Of a stretch of 64,000 nucleotides of DNA, positions 1 to 10,980 are shown one piece after another. How positions within the stretch are numbered: position 1 is the stretch's first letter; each line of letters starts with the position of its first letter. The DNA is taken from positions 24,287,660 through 24,351,659 of the forward strand of contig OZ018414.1 of assembly GCA_963969595.1 (NCBI GenBank), written 5' to 3'. Made by a program: the position numbers and the translations under genes. The DNA comes from Neckera pumila (lineage: Eukaryota; Streptophyta; Bryopsida; Hypnales; Neckeraceae). Under the pieces are notes generated by a model that saw nothing but the letters and a program-made list of their open reading frames with translations, ran no database searches and was not told where the DNA came from.

Positions 1-264
1 GGCGAGGATATCTCAAGGCAGTCTCCTACCTTGGAGTTCCAACAACCATTGATCCCAGAGACGCAGGAGGAAAATGTCCCTGTCGAACCCAGTGCCCCTT
101 CTGAGACGTCGACACTTCCACGAGGAGCATGGGAAATGGAGAACCCTGGCGACGACGACGACGACGAGACTCTCGATTACGGGGTGTATCTTAATGAGGG
201 CGAGGACATGGAGACGGATCAGGTACAGCCTTCTCCATCTTCAGACCCTTACGATTATTCATGA
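1..264 (+). CDS. 3' end of an unrecognised acidic protein (partial)
   Basis: An open frame runs in from the window edge and ends at TGA (262-264), giving about 87 visible codons. The visible part is rich in Pro, Glu and Ser. It carries an acidic run of five Asp followed by Glu-Thr-Leu-Asp-Tyr and ends in a Ser/Pro/Asp/Tyr-rich tail. No domain is recognised; it looks intrinsically disordered. It lies 340-490 bp upstream of the HAD-fold frame on the same strand, and the G+C content of both is higher than that of the AT-rich DNA from 2.8 kb onward. It could be the last exon of a gene mostly outside the window, or part of one multi-ORF unit with the next two frames. It is certain that the frame is open; that it is a gene is inferred. 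Confidence 0.45.
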   Translation, partial: GEDISRQSPTLEFQQPLIPETQEENVPVEPSAPSETSTLPRGAWEMENPGDDDDDETLDYGVYLNEGEDMETDQVQPSPSSDPYDYS

Positions 265-754
265 GTATGTGAACTGCCTTGTGATGGATGTTTTGTGGGC
301 ATTCCATCTAATTGTCATTCACAAAGTCGTAGGCACTTATGTCCGTTCATTCTGCCTTTCAGGGGGGAGTGAACAGTCAGTGATTGTGGGTGTCTACAAA
401 CTGCCCACTTGTGACATCTTGTAGTAGCATAGTGTACAGATAGGAACGGAGGGTAGTTGGCACTTGTGCGAAATCCGCTAGTGATCAGCGAACGCTAAAA
501 ACGCTTGTATCATATATTATTTTGAAATAAATATGAATGACACATTTTCAACTAAATCGTGTCTAATGAATTGACTTTGTCCATGCTTGTGACCAGCCCG
601 AAAGAATGAAAAGTGTGCTCCGTCCGAAAGCTCTCAAACAATCTCTTAACGGAGGGGTTCTGCAATCGCTTAGTGGAAATATCTGCTTGTCGCCGTTTTA
701 TGGCTCTCATGATTCTGCGTTTCAACAGGTAACCTCATCTCTCTTGTGTTATGC

Positions 755-1636
755 ATGCATCAGGTAGAACAAGGGGGGCGCGCGGAGAGAGTGCCGTGGA
801 GAGTGTCCTCAGTAGTGGTTAAGCCGCCACAGAAGTGGTTGAACATTGTGTTCGACCTGAACGGCGTACTATGCGAGTGCATAAATAAGTCGCAGTATAC
901 GGGCAAAATAAAATACGAAGTCCACGATAATCAGTTTAGCGACAGGCACCCCACCATGGTGGGCACCAAGGCCGTCTTCGTTCGTCCGGGCTTGAGGGAA
1001 TTCCTAGATGAGGTCTCCAGCATCGCTAGTCGCGTCGTAGTTTGGAGCTCCATGTTGAAGAAGAGCGTGGAGCCCATCGCGGGATTTCTGTTCCAAAACT
1101 GTTCTAAATCTCCCTTCGACATCCTAGGACAGGACAAGTGCAGGATGGTAGAGACCTCGAAAAAGAAGTTCCTTAACGACGCTTGGAGTCCCTTCAAGCC
1201 GTTGTTCCTCAAAGTGCTCGATGATCACTTGTTTGTAGATCCCGGTGATCCAACGGCTTTTAATAAAGAGAACACCATTCTAATTGACGACTCCCCCTTA
1301 AAGAGTGTCCTCAATGAGAACGGAAACGCCATATTTCTAGAGAGCTGGAATCATTACGTGCGGAAAGACCAAGCACTGATGGGAGTGCTCATGCCATGGC
1401 TGACGCAACTCCACGAGGACTGTCCAACGGGGCGCTTGCGGGAGTATGTAGACTCGCACCGGATTGGGGAAAGCCCCACGACGGAAACCTCATACAGAGT
1501 TGACCTTCTCTTGAGTGGGTTGAAGGAATCCGCCGCGTATTTAGGATCGCGTTATGTCCTACCGGGGATGAATTTAGTGATAGAGCCCGAGGCCGAGAAG
1601 AATGTCGAGGAAAGGACCTTCGCCATGTCAACCTAG
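755..1636 (+). CDS. FCP1/NIF-type HAD-fold protein with DxN motif I
   Basis: From ATG 755 the frame encodes 293 residues. Residues ~28-215 resemble the FCP1/NLI-interacting-factor (CTD phosphatase-like) HAD domain. Motif I is FDLNGVL (residues 33-39), motif II is VVVWSSM, and the acidic motif is ILIDDSP followed by a Trp-containing segment typical of the family. In active FCP1/SCP phosphatases motif I is DxDxT/V; here the second Asp, the general acid/base, is Asn. Plants have a DxNG subfamily of such proteins, so this may be a binding or non-phosphatase member. The start is uncertain. A good acceptor at 761-763 (CAG) could join an upstream segment from ATG 607 to 728 in phase, but that intron would be only 35 bp, unusually short for a plant. 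The next frame begins about 190 bp downstream. Family assignment is firm, catalytic status is inferred. Confidence 0.75.
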   Translation: MHQVEQGGRAERVPWRVSSVVVKPPQKWLNIVFDLNGVLCECINKSQYTGKIKYEVHDNQFSDRHPTMVGTKAVFVRPGLREFLDEVSSIASRVVVWSSMLKKSVEPIAGFLFQNCSKSPFDILGQDKCRMVETSKKKFLNDAWSPFKPLFLKVLDDHLFVDPGDPTAFNKENTILIDDSPLKSVLNENGNAIFLESWNHYVRKDQALMGVLMPWLTQLHEDCPTGRLREYVDSHRIGESPTTETSYRVDLLLSGLKESAAYLGSRYVLPGMNLVIEPEAEKNVEERTFAMST

Positions 1637-1829
1637 ACTTTAGTAGGCACTGTACATTGTGTGAATTGGTATTTTTTGTAATATTTCATTCTTATGTATA
1701 ATTAAAGTTTTCATATTTCATTTCATTATGTAGTCCTACTGTCTGTGGTGTTTTATTTTGTCTTCTTGCACTGCTGTTATTTGTCTTGTGTTGCGATCAT
1801 GTCTTCCATTATCTTTGGGCCGAAGATAA

Positions 1830-2810
1830 ATGTGTGGACCTGTTACGATACCTCTGTGGATTCAGTTTGGAGGGCCCCTTCAGCACTCGTTCCATTACCA
1901 ACAGCCTATGACAAGGAGCCTCTTGTCCGGATCGGAAGCGTCGCTCTCGAGGAGGTCCGGCTCAGAAGGGGGAAGCTTCTTGGCCTCATCGTATTCAAAG
2001 CCTGCTGTCTTCGGCTCTGCAACGGATGCTGCCTCCGCGGCCATAGACTTCTCGAAGGGAAATGTAGAAGAAGGTGCCGTGGACAGCCCGCCAAGTCGGG
2101 GACCGCCCAGGACCCCGATTTGCTCGCCATCGCCGATGAAGTGGAAAGACTCGGCACCAAGTCGACTCCGTTTGCAGTCGCCCACTCCCCGAACGCCGAG
2201 TCACCCGCACCGAAAACTGTACGAGGGTGACAAATCACTTGTCCACCTCGATGTTGGAGTCTTGAAACCGCCCAAGGTAGGAGGTGACTCGCTCCTAAAG
2301 AGCTACCCAGAAGCAGATTCGAGCAGTGGGGATCGGAAAAGGAAGCCTCTAGCCGATGATTGGACTGAGGCTCGGAGTCCGCAACGACTAGGCATCGTTG
2401 ACTCCCAGTCCCCTAAACCTAGCGGAGGCAGTCTGTTGCCTTCCACTGTATCTATTCTACACAAACCAGTCCTTGTGAAGCATCAGCGTTTGAACGTCTC
2501 GCGTTCGGTTGGATTTGTAGATCCACATGTAAACATTGTCCATAGATCGCTACCAAAGCCGCCTCCTCGAACTTCTGCAACTCTTTCCAATGAAGAAATT
2601 TATTCTCGGATCGAACGCAAGCGACGGAGAGAAGTGAAGGACGTACTGAAGCTCGGGGGATTCAGCTCCTTCCGAAACACATCTGAGCACGTTAAGCCAA
2701 CTCGACGCGAGGATATTCTAAGAGGATATGCCAAACTGAAAGTGCTGGAGGCAGAGAAAGAGGCGAAGGAGGCCTCGAGGACCAGTTCTTCCACTAAGAA
2801 CGATGGTTAG
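1830..2810 (+). CDS. unrecognised Ser/Pro-rich basic protein, 326 aa
   Basis: An open frame of 326 codons starts at ATG 1830 and stops at 2808-2810. The first two thirds are low-complexity and rich in Ser, Pro, Gly and Arg, with several SP/TP dipeptides that could be phosphorylation sites. The last ~90 residues are charged and probably helical, with a Lys/Arg-rich cluster (RIERKRRREVKDVLKL) and a Glu/Lys/Ala tail, compatible with a coiled coil or nucleic-acid contact. No family is recognised. The start is not certain: a different frame has an ATG at 1799 and may encode a short upstream exon. It follows the HAD-fold frame on the same strand at about 190 bp, very close for plant genes, so the two may belong to one transcript family or one mobile unit. 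Confidence 0.5.
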   Translation: MCGPVTIPLWIQFGGPLQHSFHYQQPMTRSLLSGSEASLSRRSGSEGGSFLASSYSKPAVFGSATDAASAAIDFSKGNVEEGAVDSPPSRGPPRTPICSPSPMKWKDSAPSRLRLQSPTPRTPSHPHRKLYEGDKSLVHLDVGVLKPPKVGGDSLLKSYPEADSSSGDRKRKPLADDWTEARSPQRLGIVDSQSPKPSGGSLLPSTVSILHKPVLVKHQRLNVSRSVGFVDPHVNIVHRSLPKPPPRTSATLSNEEIYSRIERKRRREVKDVLKLGGFSSFRNTSEHVKPTRREDILRGYAKLKVLEAEKEAKEASRTSSSTKNDG

Positions 2811-3430
2811 TGTAGTGGTTCTCATTCACAGAGGAATTGCCTTTGCAAAACAATCATTACTATTAATAGAATAGTCATTGCCGTACATAAAACAACCATC
2901 TTTTGGGAAGGTAGAGTGCCCCGTGTGTGTATATTTTCCTCTACAATTTTACACTCGGTCGTTTAGAATAAATTACATTTCATCTTCTATAGTCAAAGTA
3001 TTCATATAGGCACATGAGATAAATTTCATTCATAGGTACATGGGTTTTTTAAGGAAGTTAATGTCCTTCAATGTAAAGTGACCCACTTTTATAATGCACC
3101 ATTCTTTTTGGCTTAATCATTATGGAATATTTGGTCATCATTGGCTTACAAATCATGCTATAATTACATAATGTAAAATGCTTCCACCTTGCTTTGTCCA
3201 CTGCATGTGTAATCTATTTATTGTATTGTTCCAGTGTGCCTATATTTATTTTTGCCTTCAACAACTTATCTTTGAAACGAAGAGCCTTAAGGTCTCAATT
3301 CAACCAGTTTCTCTCATTTTAACGAATATGGCCTTCAACCTACACCCAAATATTAGAATACTGATAGAATTTATAAAGAGTTTTTACCATGAAGATGCAT
3401 ACAAATAGTGAATTGGCTAAAAATAGTAAA
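2811..3430. other. AT-rich intergenic, no gene seen
   Basis: AT-rich sequence downstream of the Ser/Pro-rich frame. AATAAA-like and ATAAAA-like words near 2870-2970 could serve as polyadenylation signals. A 76-codon frame at 3178-3408 has no recognisable features and is not called. Confidence 0.4.
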
Positions 3431-5460
3431 TGTAGGTCATTATAGTTTACCAGTAACTTAGAAAGCCTACGAGAGGAGTTTGGGTGAAAACCGAGCTTGA
3501 AAGAAAATATTGGTAAATAGTTGCCCCGTAGGACTTTTTAAGCCAAAATTCATAGAAAATCACGAGAAGGCGACCGCGACATGGAGAGAGGTGTTTCTGA
3601 CTTAGAAACATGCCAGGAGTGTAATGACGAAGACGGATTGCCAATATTCCCTCATACGAGGAAGATTTCTTTGTAAAGGAATTGAAATCAGGAGATAGGA
3701 ATTTATTTCTCCTTGAATAAGTACCAATTTGGGTTGAAATTTTGCAAAAAGGGTTTGGGAACTTCCTAGAAGCTACCCAAATTATTTTGTAATTTTCCAA
3801 ATTGCAGAAGATGACTCCCTGGAAAGTCAACCAAAATTACCACGAATTAAGAAATTTATAGAAATTAATCTAGTAATGGTAAAATCCACTAAAAATTAGG
3901 ATAGTGTATTTTAGTTTGAATAAGAGCCTAATCAAGTTTCACAACATTCCAACATCGGTAACTACCCAAACCAGCGGCGCTAATGAAATTTAACGGAATT
4001 CCAAAACATTCCGCGGATGGACCGGCAAATCACCAGCTGACAAAGTCCGAATTAAGTCAACAGCAACTCTTTTTTGACATTCTTGGACCTTCCGGACAAC
4101 CCTGGCTAGTTAGAATCAGCAAAAGTTATAAACTCCAAGAGTTGGATTTTCTACCTTTTTCACTAGGTTGGAAAACACTATCTTTTATGAAGAAAATCGA
4201 CTTAGAAGTAGGAGGTTAGGGGGTCCTTAGACTAAAAAGGGTCTTCTGGAGCCAACGCCGCAGACCGTTTTCTATTTGGAGCTTTTCTCCAAAAGATATA
4301 GCCCATTCAGCTGTAGGATAGAATTAGGCGTAGTAGTTAGTCATTTTAATTTACTTAGATATTATTTTAGTTTACGTAGATATTATTTAGAGTAAAAGAA
4401 GGTTAATGGGAGCCCCGGAAAAGTATAAAAGGGCTCCCACCGACTCCCTTTGGACCCCTTTTCTTCATTTTATGTTAATTGAGCCGACACGAGGCTCTGG
4501 ATTCTTGCTTTGTTATTCTGCCAAAATTGTTGGCAATTGTTGAGTTTTTGGTCTAGAACCAAAAACCTTGCTTTTATTGCATTAGAGTCTTGAATTCCAT
4601 TCTTTGTTTGATTTTTGGTGCCATTCAAAGGACGTTGGGGTCCCTTTGAATCACTGCTAACGCATATTTTGTGTTTTCTTTCTTTGCTTTGGTTTTTTGT
4701 ACTAACGCAAGGGATATTCCAACCGGATCTCGACGCAGCCGGTAGTTGGAACCCTTGGATTTGTGTTTTGAGTCCGTTGTCTACTAACTAACTTCCTACC
4801 GAGCTTTTTTTGGTGAGGAATTTCACACCTTTTGAGTGTTGCAAATTCCCCCTGAAGCCTACACGTTGGAAGAAGTGGTCCAAGAGTCTTTTATATTTTT
4901 AGAGTGAGTTGGGTGAGATCCAACCCTCATACTAACCGCTAAGTGGGAATTTGTCCAGAATTCGAGGCCATACCCCCTGATACGGCGAAATGTTGCTCTT
5001 AGTTATAATTTTTAGTACTAATATTTTTAAGTTGAAGTTGTTTTGTCAAACATTGGAGGCACTACCCTCCAAGACGGCAAAGCTTCGTCCTTAAACAGAA
5101 TTTTAGAAATACAGAAAAAAACATAAAAAGAGTGGTTGTTAGTTGAGTCAGACCGTTGTACGGCAAAGCTCTTCCACAAAAATTCCTAGTTAGATTTCCA
5201 TTAGAGGGTCCCCATAGGGGAGACCCAAGGTTTGGTGTGGGGATACTAATTTGGGATTACCCAAAAATTGGCAAAACAACCGCCCAACCTTAGAATTTCA
5301 GTCAGCCAGAAAGGCCAGAGGAAGCCAGTCAGCCTCGGTACCCAGGCAGTGCTGTGTACAGTGCTGGGTATTCAGTTACCGCTTGCCATCATCAAACTCA
5401 CAGTCAATGATCCATCAATCCAACGGGCCCCAAAATTTTATTCTTTTTTCTTCCATCTGA
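3431..5460 (+). other. possible LTR or promoter-like region of a decayed retroelement
   Basis: No gene seen. The stretch is richer in G+C than its flanks. It has a clear TATA-type word (GTATAAAAGGG, about 4424-4434) followed by a T-rich leader, as in the U3/R part of plant LTRs. I could not find a matching second LTR, a primer-binding site or polymerase domains, so this is only a resemblance. The downstream 5.8-8.2 kb is non-coding, as in LARD-type non-autonomous elements. Confidence 0.25.
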
Positions 5461-5477
5461 TTGGCTTGGAAAGTTGA

Positions 5478-5770
5478 GAAACCGAGAGGGAGAGAGGGTC
5501 AGACAAAATCTCAAGCCTTCCAAAAACCTCAGAAAAAACTCTGAAATTTGAATTAGAAAAGTCCAGTCCAGAAACCGAGAGGGAGAGAGGGTCAGGCAGA
5601 GTCTCAAGCCTTCCAAAAAACTCAGAAAAAACTCAGAAATTTGAGTAAGAGAAGTCCAGTCCAGAAATCGAGAGGGAGAGAGGGTCAGACAGAGTCTCAA
5701 GCCTTCCAAAACCACAAGAAAAACTCTGAAATTTGAGTTAGAGAAGTCCAGTCCAGAAATCGAGAGGGAG
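5478..5770. repeat. tandem repeat, ~93-bp unit, 3 copies plus a partial fourth
   Basis: Units begin with GAAAYCGAGAGGGAG at 5478, 5571, 5664 and 5756, so spacing is 93, 93 and 92 bp. Each contains a run close to AAGCCTTCCAAAA and ends with AAGTCCAGTCCA. Copies differ by a few substitutions and small indels. The fourth unit diverges after about 15 bp. The array is read through by open frames on the minus strand that simply repeat the unit; I do not consider these real genes. Confidence 0.9.
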
Positions 5771-8229
5771 GTAGCCGACAGGGACTCAATTGTAACAGAG
5801 TCATACCAATTGATAAAAAGATAATTGGACTAGGAAAAGTCAACTCTATTTGACCAAAAAACCCGTCAGTGAAGCTCTTCTGTCCAGCAAGGGCCTTCAA
5901 CAAGCTTCTTCAATCAACAGGGAATCAGACCACACACAACTTTGAGCTGTCGCCACAACTAAATTCATTTGAGGTGATTATGATCTAAAATTTCATTCCA
6001 GATTTAGTACTAGTACAGAAGGAAGAGCAAGAGGATCTGAAGTAATTGGAGAGAAGGGCCATCAAAGTCAAGGTAAGCCTTGTTGAAGTTTAAAACACAT
6101 GCTTTGACATAGATTAGAATATAATTCAAAGTCAACAAATAAAAAAACGAAATAACAATTGACTTGCTAATGGTTCTAGAAATTAGTTAAATTTAGAGAA
6201 GACTTAGAAACCATTTAGTGATTAAAATTTGACTTCCTTAATAGTCCAACCAAAATTCTAAAGTTTAGATTTTCTCAAAGATTTGCCTTTGAAAAAAGAA
6301 AGACTTTGGTGGAAAGAAAAGCTATCACCATAAGAAAAGATAAGGGGCAATTAAAAATATTTCTAGAATTATTTAGACCATAGAAAAATTTAGAATCACT
6401 TTAGTTGCTAAAATTTAACTTACAAAATATCTCAGATCATTCAGAAATTAGAATTGTTAGTATTTGCCTTAGACAAAATTAAAGTCCTAGACAAAGGAAT
6501 ATTTGAAACCATAAACATACAACCCATTTAGTATTAGGATAGAAAATAATAGACTAAAATTAACAAGATTAGAAAAAACAAAAAACAAACCACTATCATA
6601 GACTTTTAAATTAGAAGAAATTAGAACATCTTGGAACAAAATTAGTAGGGAAAAACAACATCAAGGTAACAAGGAGAATTAACCAATTACAATTGGAACA
6701 AGGAAAGGAAAAGGACTGACCGACCATTCTTTCCAAATATAAAGAATCAAACATATGCAAAAGTGGAGGGAGCGCATCAACAAGGCATGGACTTCATGAT
6801 CCAGATGGAGCATGAGACCATCGATGATTCCAAGGTGCGTTCTTAATTCTCACTCTCTACTTGTGTTTTAGATTTTAATTAAGTTAGATTTGCTTTAAAA
6901 ACCTAGAGCCGAATCTAGGACATAGAATCAGACCTTAGGAGGATTTAATTAGTGAAATTAGAATTTAAAATTAAATAGAGAATTCTCCTAGCTTTCCGAA
7001 AAGACATTAAACATAGAAATCCAATAAAAATGGAGAAAGTAGTGAGAGAATGAAGTTGACGTAAGAAACGAATGAAAAAATTAGAAAATCATCCAAAAGA
7101 ATATTCTAAAGGAATTTTAGGATCTAAATTAGAGTAGGAAATTGAGAAGGAAATTACAACCTTAGAGATTTAAAGTAGAATCCTACAAAGAATTAAATCC
7201 AAGTAAGTTTTTTTTGTCCGAAGCAAATAAGAATTAGGTGAAATCTAAATTCACCTAAACAACCTTTACTTTGGGTAAAAAACATTAACCTTGGTTTTAA
7301 CTTCCACGATAGAAATTAACCACCACGTCAAATTAATTTAACCAACTCAGTAGAAGTCGAAAAAGAATCAACTATCGGAATTTTACCACAACTGTTGTAA
7401 AATTGATTGATAAATTAACCTAGAAATTACCGGAGAGGATTAGTAGGGAAAAAGTCAAAAGTAATTAGTACTTTAGATTTATCTCAAGAATAGTTAAAAG
7501 TTAGAGTAAATTTTGAGGAACCATTAATTGGTCAAAATTTACTAAAACTTTTTAGCTTTAAGTAATTGAATTTTTAACGAAGGTAGAAAATTTAGAAAGG
7601 AAGCTAGAATAATTTACCAAGAGGAGTAAAAACTCAAGGTAAATTTAGATGAACCGATAGTCGGTCAAAATTTACCTAGAACCTTACAAACTAAAATTCA
7701 TAATTTACCAAGGTAGAAAATCTTAATAGGAAGTTAGATAATTTAGTAAAAGAAGGTAAAATCATTAGGAAAAGATAAAATCTAGGGTAAATTTTGATGA
7801 ACTGCTGAATCAGTCAAAATTCACCAAAGATTTTGCAAATCTAAACCAATCCTTAATTCTTTAATCAAAATAGAAGAATATTAGTAGAAACTAGATAGAT
7901 GTTGATTAACAGGGAAAATTAGAAAATAATAGATTTGATAAGAAAAATAAGGTTAGAATTACAACAAAACGTACTTTAGATTAGAACTCACATCGAATTA
8001 ACTTAATTAGGCGACAATTGAATGCTTAGGATAAGATAGGACTTCAAAATAGAAAAAAACCCTTAGAATTAAATTAATCCTCCCTCAACTTCTACTTAAT
8101 TACTCACGTTTGTGGTAAAAAAGCTCCATTGCTTGGAAGGCAGCTCGTTTACTACAGCCAATCATCCATAGACTTAGATTTACTCATAGAACTTGGTTGT
8201 GCATGTTAGAATCTAGGGTGGGATTCAAA
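5771..8229. other. AT/purine-rich non-coding stretch
   Basis: No gene is seen. The plus strand is strongly purine-rich (many AGAAA, TTAGAA and AAATTAG words) over 2.4 kb. Between ~7490 and 7850 there are three diverged copies of a ~130-150 bp unit (see separate entry). The rest looks like degenerate retroelement interior or intron-like sequence. Confidence 0.5.
7490..7850. repeat. degenerate ~130-150-bp direct repeat, each copy with a small hairpin
   Basis: Three copies carry a core of the form GTAAATTTxGA...GGTCAAAATTTAC, near 7510-7545, 7640-7675 and 7790-7830. Within each core the flanks are inverted complements (TAAATTTTGA with TCAAAATTTA), so each can fold into a short stem. The intervening DNA is also similar (GGTAGAAAAT, GGAAGYTAGA words). 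Confidence 0.55.
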
Positions 8230-9397
8230 ATGCTCACAGGTGACGATGACCATCGGCAACACGATTTTCGGTTCCCTGAGCGGGGAACGGAAGGTGAACT
8301 AGGCCTGAATCTTTTCCGATCTGGTGTCCCAGCTGGTGACGAGGATCGGGAAGAGTAGGGCCACTCCTTTGAGTCCCTATCTCTTCCACCTCTACTACCG
8401 CAACCAACTCCTCACAGAGACGGAGGAGAAGACATGGAACCTTCAAGAGTCTATCCTAAAGTACGGAGAGTCGGGTTTGGATGACGAACAGGAAGAGCAA
8501 ACCGGGTCCGAATCCGAGACAGAAGAAGAAGACGAGGAGGAGCACTTCCGGACGAGGAACCGAATGAAGACGACGCCTCCTCGCAAGAGAAGAACCCCTC
8601 CTACCAACCGGTCGACTCCAGAATAGGGACTGGATGTGGAGATGCCGGATCCCAAAGACCCGACCGACCCGTTCAATCAGTTGACGGTAATTCTGTGCGG
8701 GATATGAGCAGACTGGGAGGTCAAGAGGAGGACCCTCGCCAATGTCGGAGATCTGGTGGATGCACCGGTGGATAGTAATTTATCGGGTAAGGTGGCCCAA
8801 TATCTGTCCAATCCGAACAAGCACCGGAGGCAGGAGGCAGAGATTCGTCGACTTCAGGAGGAAGTCGACACTCTGAAGGCTGACATGGTCGCCCTCAGAG
8901 AAGACAAAGCTGCAATCCGGGAAATGGCAAGAGCAACCCAGAAGGTGGCCGAGTCTGTGAAGGACACTCTCAAAGAGTCCGGATCTACCGCAGTCAAGGC
9001 GGAATTGTTTGACAAAGGGGTGCATGAAGAGAAGAAGGTATCCGGTTTCCGGATAGTTCGAATCCTGACCAACTTCACCGATCGGGTGGAAGCATCATTG
9101 GTGGCAGTGAGGGAGGTGGCCAACCGGATGGACATCAACAGTTGGAAGCTGAATGGGTCCATGTACTCCCGGGAGATCCACCTCTCGGACATATCGCTAC
9201 CGGATTTGTTTGCAACCGGAGGATCGAATCTGAGGGAGCCCAAGGATCGGACACCCGAGTCAAGAAAGAGTCACCGAAGACCTGGGCCTGAGCAACCCAG
9301 CTGCTGGGGAGCGGAACAGGAATCTGGCGGACGTCTTCAACCAACTGCCCGTGGAACCTAGAGTCCTATATTGGGTGAGGGAGTTGGAGAGTACGTA
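8230..9397 (+). pseudogene. decayed reading frame encoding an acidic/coiled-coil protein (possibly gag-like)
   Basis: A single ancestral coding sequence can be traced through frame changes. It starts with a frame from ATG 8230, then shifts near 8440-8490 into the frame of an acidic Glu-rich segment (around 8480-8550) and a basic RKRR segment. It continues in the same frame across TAG (8624-8626) and TGA (8705-8707) into a Lys/Glu coiled-coil segment (about 8830-9030). Near the end another frame change (around 9270-9320) leads to a coherent tail stopping at TAG 9395-9397. The TGA sits where a Trp codon would fit (ADWEV follows). G+C is far higher than in the flanks. No zinc knuckle, protease or polymerase is present, so a gag-like origin is only a guess; an unknown cellular gene is equally possible. 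Confidence 0.5.
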
Positions 9398-10460
9398 GGT
9401 AGTTAGGAATGTAATTTTCGTAAGATAGTTAGGACCGGATCGGATGTTGACCCGGTCTGGCCGGTTAGGATCGGATTCAGATGTCCAGTGCAAATTTCCG
9501 GGGGGGCTTTTTTGCCTTGTAATCAAGTTGTATATAAGTCAGCCCCTGCTTGGGAGCTGCGAGTCTTTTCGCCCAAATTTAGTGTACGTCTTCTCTTGAC
9601 CTTTTGTTGCATGTCTCTCCCGTGTGTGGCAGGGTTGTGTAGTGAGGAGTTAGGAAGGCGCATGCTGGTGCGGGTGTGATTTTTCCTTTTGGTGTTCTTG
9701 TTTTGATCTTATGTGCAAGTGAGCGGGTTGTGAACGAGTTGGAAGTGGATTTCAGTTCCTCAGCATCTCTAAGGTTTAGGATTCCGGGCGAGACAGCCGT
9801 TGTTAGGCTAGGCGGATAGGGAGGGATTCTTTAGTCACGCTAGAACTCTTGGGTGGGAAACCCGGTTGAGTGTCCGACCTCCTAAGAGATCTCGCTGCCT
9901 TAGTGGGTAAACGGAAGGACTTTAGCTGATGTTGGAACGGACGGGTTCACTTGCAATCGCCTGGCTTTGTACAAACGGAACATGGCGCTAAGGTCATTAT
10001 AGTATGAGAGGATCGTACGAGGGAGTCTTTGTGTGACTGGTGATCCGGAGGGTTCTCTGGATTGTTGTGAAGGATCAAACCGGATCCAGATTAGTGTAGG
10101 AAATGAGAGAATAGAGAAGTTGATCTTCAGCCACTATAAGTCACGGAAGGAGCGGCGGACCTGCCACTCTCAAAAGCAAGGGGCGAACCCTCTGATGGAG
10201 AAACAGAGGTAAAACTAAACCAAATGGGAGTAAGAACGGATGTGAGTTGATCAGACCGGATCGGAAAGTTGACTGGATCGGAGAAGGAGAAGAGGGTCTG
10301 ATTGTAGTTTTCGGTGTTGTTGTGTTTCTGGTTGTGGTATTAGGACCGGAAGAGGAAATATTGGTATTGACTTAGCTTAGAGACCAAATAAGGCTAGATA
10401 CTTCACAGAATCTCGCGGGTTTGATCTTTTGAGTCACTTTGTTATACTTTAAAGTGTTTT
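9398..10460 (+). other. GC-moderate promoter/LTR-like sequence, no gene
   Basis: Follows directly on the decayed frame. It has a TATA-type word (GTATATAAGTC, about 9529-9539) and then ~900 bp of mixed-composition DNA without open frames of note. Position and layout would suit the 3' LTR of the element that carried the decayed frame. No second copy is in the window, so the LTR reading remains unproven. Confidence 0.25.
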
Positions 10461-10539
10461 TTGATACTATAACTGGGAATTTGCTTGTCCTATGCTGCAA
10501 CAATATAATTACATCAAGTGGCTTTTCAAGCCATGTAAC

Positions 10540-10980
10540 GTAATTGCCAAAAATGGTATATTTTGTATGGCATATATGTATGGTGTATTATGTATGGTGT
10601 ATGTTGTATTTTATATGGCATATTGTATATAGTATAATATACATAGTATACTGTATACGATGTGTGGCATATTGTATTGGACATTACAATATGCAGATGC
10701 ACATTATAGAGGACACGTGTGACTGTCTATATTAACATCATACTAAAGGTTGCAAGAGATATTTATGATAAATGCGGACGTCTACATTAACATCGCAAGA
10801 CATATAGACGTTGAAGTTGATGTCTCAAAAAACGGCTAAACATCTGAGAGGACATCTCAAAATATGTCTCCAAAACGTATGAAATTCTCATTGGAAAATA
10901 TGAAATTTGGACGTCTTAAAAAACATCTTTGGCTGCAACTTAGAAGTCTAGTACGTCTATATTGACATTTGTCTTGTCAA
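10540..10980. repeat. TATG/TGTAT-rich simple sequence and short reiterated words
   Basis: 10545-10680 is a degenerate microsatellite built of GTAT/GGTGTAT/GGCATAT words. 10740-10980 repeats words such as GACGTCT, GACATCTC and ACATTAACATC several times in both orientations. No coding sequence is apparent. Confidence 0.5.

Noticed and set aside
729..763. 35-bp intron joining ATG 607-728 to the HAD-fold frame
   Set aside because: Splice borders and phase fit, but 35 bp is below normal plant intron size; kept only as an alternative start.
3447..3830. 127-aa minus-strand frame
   Set aside because: No recognised domain, lies in probable retroelement DNA, and no supporting context.
5404..5715. 103-aa minus-strand frame with internal repeats
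   Set aside because: It only translates the 93-bp tandem array.
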